From contig PYSS01000110.1 of assembly GCA_003049465.1 (NCBI GenBank), forward strand, positions 1 to 64,000: 64,000 nt of DNA, written 5' to 3'. A model generated the notes under the pieces. That model made no database searches and had not been told where the DNA came from. It saw nothing but the letters and a program-made list of their open reading frames with translations. Origin of the DNA: Magnaporthiopsis rhizophila (taxonomy: Eukaryota; Ascomycota; Sordariomycetes; Magnaporthales; Magnaporthaceae). Made by a program: the position numbers and the translations under genes. Shown piece after piece: positions 45,922 through 55,925 of the stretch (positions are counted from its first letter, which is position 1; every line of letters begins with the position of its first letter).

Positions 45922-47667
45922 ATGTCGGCCATATACAATACGGAACCGCAGCCGACGGCCTCTGTCATCCTGCACACAAGCCTTGGCGAGCTCTCCGTCG
46001 AGCTCTTCGCAAAGCAAACTCCTCTAACTTCAAGGAACTTTCTCCAGCACTGCCTCGACGGCTATTATGACAACACCATCTTTCATCGTCTCGTTCCAGG
46101 CTTCATCATCCAGGGTGGCGACCCGACTGGCACCGGCAATGGCGGCGAGTCCATCTACGATGGCGGGGCCTTCTCCGGCGATCTCGAGCCCTGGCCCATG
46201 GACCAGAGGAGAGGGAAAAATGCCGGGGAGATGGGCGTCGGTTTCAAGGACGAATTTCATAGCCGGCTGAAATTCAACCGACGCGGGTTGCTTGGGATGG
46301 CCAACGACGGCACCCCTGATTCCAACGGCAGCCAATTCTTCTTCACTTTCGACAAGTGTGACGAGCTCAACGGCAAAAACACCATTTTTGGACGGATAGC
46401 GTAAGTGTCTGTATGCATCCCCATCCTTGAACCGACGCAAAGCTAACCCCAGTTCAGTGGCGACACGATTTACAATCTTGCAAAAATGGGCGAGGCTGAA
46501 CTGGTCGAGGGTGGCGAGCGCCCGCTCTACGCCATCAAGCTCCTCAAGACAGAGATACTGGTCAACCCCTTTGACGACATGAATAAGAGGGAACGCATTG
46601 CACGGCGGACTGAGACGGCGCTTGCCCCTGCCAAAAAGCCAAAGAAGAGAAAGGGTGCGAAGCAGTTGCTTAGTTTTGGCGATGAGGAAGGAGATGTCGA
46701 GGAGCTCCCACTTCCGAAGAAACCAAAGTTTGACGCCAGAATCGTCATGGATGTGGATCACGAAGAGTCTGCAGCTGTGCCACCAAAGAAGGGCAAAAAG
46801 CCAAAGGCCGTATCTGAAAAGGTTGTGCTCCCGGGAAGGAGTTCGCCGGGGGATGATATGTCGGTCTCACGAGATGTGCAGAAGGAGGCAAAACAGGCTG
46901 AAGATTCTCGGCCCCCAGGGCCACCCACGGCGCCGCGGGTGTACCCAAGGTATAAAAGTAAGTCACCTGAGCCGCAGAAGACCAAAAAGAAGACTGCGCT
47001 GGAGAAGGCAAACGAAGAGATTGCCGTATTGAAGGCTTCGATGCGGCGAACCGTGCAAACCAAGCCGGTGCGGGAGGAAAAGAAATCAGCATTGGAGCAG
47101 ATGATACCGGAGACCTCCACAAGAGGGAGGAAGCGGAGGCCAGGCGCGGACAACACAGATCCGGCCGAGGAGCAGAAGACGCTGGACCTGCTCAAAGCCT
47201 TCCAGTCAAAACTCGTCGAAGCTCCAGCAGAAAAAGGTTCACAAAAGCATGAGACTACGGGTGGCGCGGGCGCGAACGGCAGCGGAGAGTCGCAGGACAA
47301 AGAGGCCGCAGCCGACGAGGAGGGAGAAGTTTGCGACCTGCACTTCATCCTCAACTGCCAGAGCTGCATGGCCTGGGACAAGGTGGAGAGTGGCAAGCAG
47401 GAGGACGACGACGGTGGTGACGCGGGCTGGATGTCTCACGCACTGAGCTTCGCCGCCGACAAACTGGGCAAAGACCTAAGTTACCGTAAGAAGGCTGAAG
47501 AGGAGCTGGTCGTCATCGATCCCCGTGAGAAATCACGAGACCTGAAGGAAGGGAGGAAGCATGAGAGGGAGGCACGGACGAAGGACTCGGGCGGGCGGGC
47601 ATGGGATCAAGCCCGCAACGCACAGCTTTCGAGGGCATCAGCGGCAGCAGGGAGAGGGGCAAAGTAG
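45922..47667 (+). CDS. cwc27: Spliceosomal cyclophilin-type protein Cwc27
   Basis: Two exons, 45922-46400 and 46458-47667, give 562 aa; the junction GC|T restores IFGRIAGDTIYNL. Residues 10-190 are a cyclophilin fold: FHRLVPGFIIQGGDPTGTG and GMANDGTPDSNGSQFFFTFD. The tryptophan of active cyclophilins is replaced (CDELNGKNTIFG), as in human CWC27, so isomerase activity is doubtful. The rest is charged, Lys/Glu-rich and disordered, with basic stretches that fit nuclear import (KKPKKRKGAKQ). Cwc27 is a component of the activated spliceosome (Bact) together with Cwc22. A loop insertion of roughly 20 residues follows GGESIYDGG. Confidence 0.93.
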
Positions 47668-49734
47668 GTCTTCCCCATGTCGTCATTGGCAAGTTGATAT
47701 GGATGCTACCTATGTGCCTGGATTTGTCGAAAGAGCAGAACTTAAACGAACAATTTAATATCATCAGGAGTCACGCTAGCCATGTATTCGGCACCGTGCC
47801 ACCCTAGCCTTAATTTCTGTGCCTTGTTGGTCATGTAGGTACCTACATAGGTGGCCTGTACGGACTAATGGATGTACCGCAGTATGTCAAGCGGGTAGGT
47901 AGGGTGGAGCTGCAGGATAGCATGCGGACAACGGTCCCGCTAATGGGTTGCCTACCACCTAGGCTCGCACTGGAGGTGTGGTGAAGCACCACCGGGAATG
48001 CCACGTGCGTCTATGTGTTGTGGCTGTAGCGCCCGGAACAGAAGCTCCGGGAGAAGCTGGGGCCCCTGGGAGTTTTACTTTGTGCCAGACTTGGGGGGGG
48101 GNNNNNNNNNNNNNNNNNNNNNNNNNNNNNNNNNNNGGGTTTTGCTGGTCTTGTGGGGGCGACGTGCGTGCTGGGCCAAACGGGGATGCAAAAAAGGGAA
48201 TGGCGGACGTCGACACTCAGGGGGCTTGGTGACAATTGCAGCGACTTGTCGGGCAGCACGAGTCGTCAAAACACGCTGCATTGCCATGCTGGTGGGACTG
48301 CCTGTAGCTGGACCCCACCTGGACCTGCGGTAGAAGCCGATCGCCTTCTCATTCTGCGATCTTTGGACTGACGGCGAGCTCCACCGGCCTGGGGCACTGA
48401 GCTCTACTGCAGCTTTGGCGGGCGAGGGCCCGTGGGTCCGAGGATCGCCTCACTTGCTTTTGGCGCCTCTCGCGCAGATAAAGACAATGGGACGGTGCTT
48501 CACGCCGCCCGACTAAAAAAAAAAAAAACGCGAATTTCTCTCCGCAAGAACAGGAAAGACAAGACGGCCCGTTGGCAAAGGCGCATAGCCACGAAGCGCA
48601 TACCCGACGCGGTTTCAAGACCCCAAAAAGACGGAATTGCCCTCTGGCACCTGCGATTGACTCCTCGATGATTCGCTGCCCAGACGCTGCCCTGCTATTG
48701 AGAGACCCGAAGCTGGCAGGCAGGGGGGTAAGCAAAGACAAAGGTGAGAAGCAAAGAACAATAAAAACCTACCTAGCCAACAATTAAAGAATAGCTCATT
48801 TTGACTTTATCTTTTCCTCCATACCTTTTTCTTTTTCTTTTTTTTTTTTTACTCTTTTTTTCCTTTGCATTTTTCTTGCGGCTGCACCGACGCTCTCTCC
48901 ATCCTATCACGGTCCTGCATATGGAACAATTTTTTTTATTCCCAGCCATTGAGCTCGACCAGCCCCAGGTAACGTCCAAGCAACCCCACTTCCCAGCTCA
49001 ATCAGCGCCTGTCGACTTGGCTGGCTCTCGTCGCAGCGGGCGGCAGAATCCGCTGGTTGTGTCTTCTCGCCGTACACCGTCCGCCGGTTGTGAGCGGCGG
49101 CGTCGTCCATCTCTGCGGCTCAAAGAGCCCAGCCAGACCACACAGCTTTGAGCATCGCGTTCTCCCATTGTGCAGCTTTGTTTCCGACCACGAGCGCGGA
49201 GTGCCGTTGCGGTCCCGACAATCCGGTGACGATTAGATATAAATCGACGGAGTCCGTTGGCCAACCGTGGTGGACGAATCCTCGCCTTGACATCACTCCC
49301 ACATCACTCGCTTATCACCCGAGCCACATCCGACAGCGTGTGCCTGCCCGCTTTCTCTTCTCTACCCTGCTCTGCCGACAAGGCCAGTCCCTTCGCCGCG
49401 TTATTAGCCGCCTTCCGACCGGATTCTACCTTGTCCACGGTGCGCGCACCAGCTGCCAGCCCGCCCGACGGCTTCGAGGCGCGACGCCTTTCCGCCAGCC
49501 TTACCTACGCCTTGCCGCCCGCAACCAGCGCTGCCCGCCAGCAACAACAACACCGTATCCTCCAGGCTACCACCACTGCCTCTCGCAACCATCCGGAACG
49601 ACGCACAGAAGGAACGAGCGGGTTGCCGGACCTTCCCCTGGCTTGCTTTGCGACTTCACATTGCGCGAGCGACCGGTCGCAGCCTCCCAAAAGCCACTCC
49701 CCCGGCTTCTCAGCGGCACGAGGCCCCGGCTCGC
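47668..49734. other. Intergenic region with assembly gap; hsf1 promoter/leader
   Basis: Contains the N gap 48102-48136 and a 16-base palindrome at 47833-47848. 49148-50101 is open in another frame but Pro/Arg/Ser-rich and overlaps hsf1, so it was not called. The right half probably includes a long hsf1 leader. Confidence 0.45.
48102..48136. other. Assembly gap (35 Ns)
   Basis: 35 undetermined bases preceded by a run of ten G (48092-48101) and followed by GGG. Probably a poly-G tract that failed to sequence. Confidence 0.98.
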
Positions 49735-52169
49735 ATGTACCTCTCCATGTCTCCGCCGAACCCGAGGAAGCGGGCCCTTCCAGACTCCGGACCAGTCGCT
49801 GTTCCGGTGCAGCCGTACCAACCGCCTTACGCCTCTCCCACGGACCAGTTCTCGCGCTGGAACCCCGCCGGCTCGGATGCCGACTTCGTCATCTCCGACT
49901 CGTCCAAGCCCACTACCCCCGCCATTCCGCCTTTCATCATGTCGGCCCCGAATCAGTTTCAGTCCGGCCAGGGTTTCAGCCAGCCCGCCCAGACTCCCTC
50001 CAACGTCATCGCCCGCCGCCCGGCCGCACGGGCCCTCGTGCCGACTTTTGATGGGCTTCCCACCGACCCATGGCCCAGCTTTGGGGACGACGGCGCTCTG
50101 ATCCCGCAGCCCGCCTCGGCGGCTCCGGTCGATGAGAACGACAACATCCAATTTCTCGAGGACAAGGCCGCCAAGGCGAAGAGGGATGCACAGGCGAATC
50201 GGAAGCAAATCCCCCCCTTCGTGCAGAAGCTGAGCAGGTAAACAGCCAGCCCCATGTCCTGCTCCAAATACACCCTGGTTTTACAAAAGCAACTCTGTCG
50301 CTAACGGGATATCCTTCCAACCTTAACAGCTTCCTCGAGGAGGCCAAGAACACAGACCTGATCCGGTGGTCGCAACAAGGCGACTCGTTTATAGTGCTGG
50401 ACGAGGATGAGTTCGCCAAGACACTGATTCCAGAGCTCTTCAAGCACAACAACTATGCCTCATTTGTGAGGCAGTTGAACATGTACGGCTTCCACAAGAG
50501 GGTGGGGCTGTCGGACAACTCGATGAAGGCCAGCGAGCGGAAGAACAAGAGCCCGAGCGAGTACTACAACCCCTACTTCAAGCGGGGCCATCCGAACCTG
50601 CTGTGGCTGATCAACAAGCCTAAGAGTGGTGGCAGTAAGAAGAAGGGGAAGAAAGACGAAGGCGACGGCGACAGCGAGGAGGAGGTGGCCACCGAGGACG
50701 CACACACCCAGGCCTTTGTCGGCCCGGCACAGGCTGGCCCCGCGAGGCCGGCTGGCTCGGCAGCGGACGCCTCAGGGGGCGCGCTCCAGAAGAAGGACCT
50801 GCAGCTCGTCAGGGACCAGGTCGGCCATTTACGCTCCCAGCAGCGGGCCATCCACGAAATGATACAGCGGTTGCGCTCGGACCACAACCAGCTGTACCAG
50901 CAGGCCATCGCGTTCCAGAACATGCATGAGCGCCACGAGAACTCTATAAACGCCATCCTCAACTTCCTTGCCAACGTGTTCCGCAAGTCGCTAGAGGAGC
51001 AGGGCGGGGCCCACAGTGTATCAGACCTTCTTGCCAGCATCATCCCCAGCGCCAACATGCCACAAGGGAGCGTCGTCGACCTCGGCGACTTCGTCCACCG
51101 GCAGGCGGGCGACCATGCCAATGCCGCAAGCCCTCCCAAGAGGCATCAGCGGCTACTTCCCCCAATTCCCCGCTCGGGGGCTGGCAGCGCCTCAGCCTCG
51201 TCCCCAACCTCGGCAGCGTCACCAGCCTACGGCGGCGGGCCGCGCATGGGTCAGGTCACGGAGCTGCTGGACCTGCCCACCGACGCACCGGCGGCAGACT
51301 ACCTCAAGCATTCTGTTGGGAGCCCTCAGGAGCAGATGATGAGGATAATCAACGACACAAACGCCGGCGCCGCGACGGGCATCGACCTATCGGACGTAGC
51401 GGCCAAGACGCCCGTCACCATGAACAGCGACCAGCGCAACCAGGTCATCAACATCATGGCCCGCCAGGCGTCGATGCCCAAAACAGCAGCTCCTTCGGTG
51501 CCGGGCACCACGTCCGCACCCAGCCTGACGCCGACCCCTACTTCGGCGAGACCATCCTCCATACCGATGCCGGCTCGGCAGCAGATGAAGGGGACGACAC
51601 CACCTCCGCAACCACGGGCCCCCGCCGGCGCGCCGCCTACCCGCAACTCGCTCTCACCCGTCATGTCGTCGCTGACACCGCCGCCGCCGCTGCTGGACGA
51701 GCTGGCCATGTCGCGGACGGAGCTCGAGGCGCTTCACCGGCTCCAGGAGGACCAGGACCACAAAATTGACGAGTTGACGCACATGCTCGGGCCGCTCTCG
51801 CCATCAGGCCACATCCCGGGCGTCGAAGACGGCGGCAACCCGGCAAACAACAACACCGCCGGCGGCTACTTCCCCGACAATCTCGACATTGACCAGTTCC
51901 TTGACGCCAGCGCCTTTGCCAACCAGCTCGGCGGCTTCGATGGCACCGACTTTGGCGGCGTGAACCCAGGCGACGGCGATGAGTTCAACTTCAATCTCGA
52001 CGCGCCACCGTTCGACACTGGAGCGGGACTCGCCGCCCAGTCTGGCAACATTGGTGCTGGGATGACCATGCACAATGGCACTCCCAGCCCGGCGGCAACA
52101 GAGGAAATCTTCCGGAACGACATTGGGGACAGTCCGGCTCCAGAGCCGAAGCGTAGGCGCGTCGGCTAG
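49735..52169 (+). CDS. hsf1: Heat shock transcription factor Hsf1
   Basis: Two exons, 49735-50237 and 50330-52169, give 780 aa. The intron falls inside the DNA-binding domain, and the join restores IPPFVQKLSSFLEEAKN. The HSF winged-helix domain covers about 157-264 and includes DLIRWSQQGDSFIV, the recognition helix FKHNNYASFVRQLNMYGFHK, and SEYYNPYFKRGHPNLLWLI. Residues about 320-380 are the heptad-repeat trimerisation region (LQLVRDQVGHLRSQQRAIHE). The N- and C-terminal flanks are Pro/Ser/Gly/Asp-rich activation regions, and the protein ends with a basic PKRRRVG. It binds nGAAn repeats and drives chaperone genes. In-frame Mets lie further upstream (49648) but their leader lacks resemblance to a protein. 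Confidence 0.96.
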
Positions 52170-52353
52170 TAGCTGGCGGCTTTATATTCGGGACCACGCC
52201 GAAACCAAGCGTGCGTCACACGGCGCGGCCTAGCCATCTACCAATCTCGTGACGAGAGGCCCGAGACATGCGACAATGTGGCCTGGCTGGTCGGTCCACT
52301 GCGGCGCTGACCGCCACACCCAATATCGTGAGAGTCTTAACGCCTCCATCTTT

Positions 52354-52355
<2 letters not shown>

Positions 52356-52400
<45 letters not shown>

Positions 52401-52422
52401 CCTTTNTTTTTTTTTTTTTTTT
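52356..52422. repeat. Poly-T tract with CC interruption and one N
   Basis: T45, then CC, TTT, N at 52406, and T16. Begins about 185 bases past the hsf1 stop codon. Confidence 0.95.
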
Positions 52423-53468
52423 GTCTCGCTGTCCATTTACGCATTCCTGCATCTTATGAGCTTGGAAATCATGGAGGATGGTGATTACCACCCATCTCCG
52501 CAGGGCAACAGACCGTTCGCCCAGTATCCCATATCTTAAAACACATCAATCCTCAAATCACCAACGAATCTCCTTTGTCGGCTCTTAGGCTCGGGGACGG
52601 ACTGGCAGGGATCCCGGATATTTCATCCATATTTCTTTTTTGATGCCCTTTTCCCTTATCTCTCCTCTCTTGTCGTTTACTGTAGGGCATGGACGTACTC
52701 TTTCCTTCTTTTCCCACTGTCTGGCGGTTGCTTTTGACCCACACTGGGATCTTTAGCGGTCTGAAACATAAAATCTGGCAAAACTGTGCGAGTGCGAGTA
52801 TTCGTAAGGAACGACTGGGTTGGACGCCCGCTTCTGCCCGTCGAATTAGGGATGGGACGAGGCATTGCATAGGTATTGAAGGGGGTTCATGGCTACCCCC
52901 ACGGCGCGGCAGCGGGAGCAACTCTCATATCTCAACTACATATGTTGTCGAATAGATGGATGCAGAGTAGCGGTTGACAAATAAGCGGAAGACGTGAATA
53001 AAAATAAAATAAAAATAAACGGCATAAAACGGCATAAAACGCATCTTCCCAAGTCTTGCATCTGGTGACGCTCAAAGGTGGCATTGATACTTGGTAAATG
53101 CGCCAGAGGAGGCAGCTACCTAACAACATGCAGCGTTTGTTGGGTTGAAGGTATGAATGTACTGTACAGCATGGGATTTATGTCGCTATTAGATGATAAA
53201 CGTACACTGAAAAAATGAATGCCGCTAGCAATTGACCAATATCTCTGGTCTTCCACCAAACACTCAGTTAGGGCCTGAGATGAGATCCTTGGGTGTCGAG
53301 AGTCTCGACAGTGAGTCAGCAGCCTGCCCACCAGCGCACCGCATATCGCCGGCAGATATATCCAGATCTTGTTGCCAGCGGGTACAAACTTCTCCCTGAG
53401 AGCCGATGGGTGTCTCGATCGGCTGCCGAATTGGGGAGTCTTGTTTGGATATGAAGGAGGTGGAAGGG

Positions 53469-53513
53469 AAAAAAAAAATAACCAAAAAAAAATAACCAAA
53501 AAAAAAAAAAACC
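53469..53513. repeat. A-rich direct repeats
   Basis: Three successive runs of A separated by TAACC, TAACC and CC, i.e. units of about A9-TAACC. Simple repeat in intergenic DNA. Confidence 0.8.
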
Positions 53514-53563
53514 AAACATTGGGTAGATGGCCGGATTGTCCAAAATGTCAAGAAAATAAAATG

Positions 53564-53596
53564 CCCGCTCCCGCTCCCGCTCCCGCTCCCGCTCCC
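53564..53596. repeat. CCCGCT hexanucleotide tandem repeat
   Basis: Five and a half perfect CCCGCT units. Confidence 0.95.
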
Positions 53597-54401
53597 AAAA
53601 AGGTACCCAAATAATGTCAAAGTTACACGACGCCCCCAGCCGGATATTCGCGCCACCCAAGAAAGCAACAAAGTAAATGGTGCGTACAATAGAGAATGGG
53701 GAACGAGAAGCAAAGAACAGGTAGGTAGTCGGCCGGCCTAGATGCCTCGCCCGCCGATTATGCCCATTAAACCCGCGTTCCGAGCCGTCGTGGTGTTACT
53801 CCGCGAGGGTCTCAGGAAACCCTCACACACCATCACGAGTAAGATTGACAGCCCCGCGGCCGACATCCGGGTGTGGCCGCAAGCTGCGATGCCGCCCTCG
53901 GCTTCCCAGAAGCGGACGCCTTTTGACCCTGACCCGTTCACCAGCTGCGCTTGTTGTGGCGTCTTCCTCCATTGCCGCTGCTGAATGGCTCGACAGATAG
54001 GCGCGTTAAGGCGAGCGCAAGGGATAGCCCAATGGACGACCCTTTCTTCCGCTCGTTCCCTTGAGGCACCTGATGGCGGCATTATGTTAATGACACCACA
54101 CCCACCAGCTACATCCCATTATTAGACCCGCGAGTCTCATGCCAGACACCAGGTTAGGACAACGGCCAGCAATGCAGCCAGACTATTGCTTGCAATAGTT
54201 CAAGGCGTGAGCCGTTTTTCCGTGTGTGGCCTGGAATGCTGCGGATGTATTAACAAGCCCACATCCGGAAGCGAAGAGTCGCCTAGTGGCGTCCTGACGG
54301 GTCAAGGCAGACCAGACGATGTCTCGAAATGGGAGAGATGATGAGAGCGCACTCGGTAGAGTTCCTCATCTATTTATTAGTCGTGTGGGTCTCGGAGATC
54401 A

Positions 54402-55925
54402 TCATTCGATTAATGGCTTTTTCTTCCCACCAACGAGGCAGAGGCCAAGATGCCGTAGTGAGTCTGACTGGCTGGCGAGCACTATTGTCCTGGCAGGCAA
54501 GAAGGGGTTGTTGGGGTCGACCATGGATGCATCTCTCGCTGCCACTTCAATGGCCTCAATCTCCTCCTTACAGCCTTGTTGGTCCAGGGGGCAGATGACG
54601 ATCGGTTGCCGCAGTACAATGTCACGTGCAGAGCTCATCGAAGCCTTTGTCATGCAGAGTCGGCATGTCAGCAAAAACAGGGCTCGATGGGGCGGACATG
54701 GCGGTAGGACACACGAACCTTGACGGTGAGAAAAAATTCAATCTTATAAAGAGTGGAAGTGGTGGTAAAAGAGGTGACCTCGTAGTTGGGAAACCGGGAC
54801 GGTTCGCCCCTCCGCATGATGCCCTCCGAGTCCCTCAGGTCACGCGAGGGAAAGACGAGGCCGAGGTTTGTGGTGTAACCGGCCTCGGGCATCTTGGCGC
54901 CGACGTTTTGGGTGTGTTTTGCGACCCTGTTGACCTTTTTGGTCGGCTCGTCGCCCTCGGGGTTGTATGTAATCTCCTCCTCGATGCTCAGCGTGATCTT
55001 GTTGATGGTGACGCGCCTGGCCTTGTTCATCCAGTCGGGGTTCGGAGCAAGCCTGATGTAGACGGTTATGGGGTCTAGGGGGCCGTAGCTCCAGCGCGGC
55101 AGTGATGTGGCGAGCGTGATGATGTTGTCGGCCGTTGCGACCTTGCTCTCGGGCCGGTTATACATGCCAAACGTCGAGAGCGTGTCATACCTCTGCAGCG
55201 GTAGGGGAAAAGCATACTTGAACTGGTCGCTGGCGCCCTGCTGTACCGTCACAATGAGCTCGTAGAAGGTCTCGGCGGTGCGGCTGGCCAGCTGTAGCGA
55301 TGCCGGCGGTATCCTGCGGTTGGTCTCCTCGCCGCCGCGACCAAATGGAATAAAGAGGACAAATGGGAGATCCATGGCGATGACGCTCTCGGACTCCTTC
55401 CCGTCCTGACACCGGAATAACAGGTGCTCCTTGCCTACGATGTCGACAGTCTCGCGCCTCGGTGTGCCCAGGTGCTTTTTAGCCATGTTGTCGGCAGCTG
55501 GGTGTATCGACTCTCTCCTCTGGAGACATATCCTGACTAGCGAGATGCCAACTGGCATCGAGTATCCTTGAGATGGCCGGATTTCAACCTTGCCTTCTAT
55601 TCGAGGCTAAAAAGGGAGGATTCATCAAGGTCGCGTGCCGTTAGCCGATGCAATATGGTATGTGGAGCTTGGAGCACGACATGGCCCGGACAGGCGAGGA
55701 ATGGAGAGAAGGGAGCAGAAACGTCATGACACATTCTTTGCCTCTCCAGTGCGAAACCGCACGACGGCTCTACCCGCACCAAGAGAAGCGTAGAAGACCG
55801 AACCAGAGGGGAAGTCAAGGAAAACGCCCCCAAGCGCAAGGACTCACCAGGGTTGCAGATATTCCTGGGTAACCCACCAGGAAGCTGCTGTTGGGCGGGC
55901 CCGAGATCCTGACTGAGGCAGCCAT
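54402..55925 (-). CDS. Arrestin-fold domain protein
   Basis: Three exons on the minus strand, 55925-55848, 55606-54719 and 54644-54402, give 402 aa; all junctions are phase 0. Exon 1 encodes MAASVRISGPPNSSFLVGYP, continued by GISATL|PRIEGKVEIRP, the usual opening of fungal arrestin-like proteins. The arrestin N-domain continues to about residue 180 and the C-domain follows (SYGPLDPITVYIRLAP, NKITLSIEEEITYNPEG). The last exon gives SSARDIVLRQPIVICP. Fungal arrestins act as cargo adaptors, often recruiting the Rsp5 ubiquitin ligase, or in pH and nutrient signalling. No PPxY or LPxY motif is seen, and the tail after the C-domain is short, so an Rsp5-adaptor role is uncertain. The last splice acceptor and the C-terminus are the least secure parts. 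Confidence 0.8.

Larger units (their letters stand above)
52170..54401. other. Intergenic region, T-rich and with simple repeats
   Basis: Contains a poly-T tract (52356-52422) soon after hsf1, an A-rich repeat and a CCCGCT repeat near 53469-53596. No gene recognised on either strand. Confidence 0.5.

Noticed and set aside
49148..50101. 317-codon frame overlapping the hsf1 start
   Set aside because: Pro/Arg/Ser-rich, overlaps hsf1 exon 1 in a different frame and has no recognisable domain.
53564..53596. Possible CRISPR-like or telomeric repeat
   Set aside because: It is a simple perfect hexanucleotide repeat without spacers, and the unit is not a fungal telomere unit (TTAGGG).
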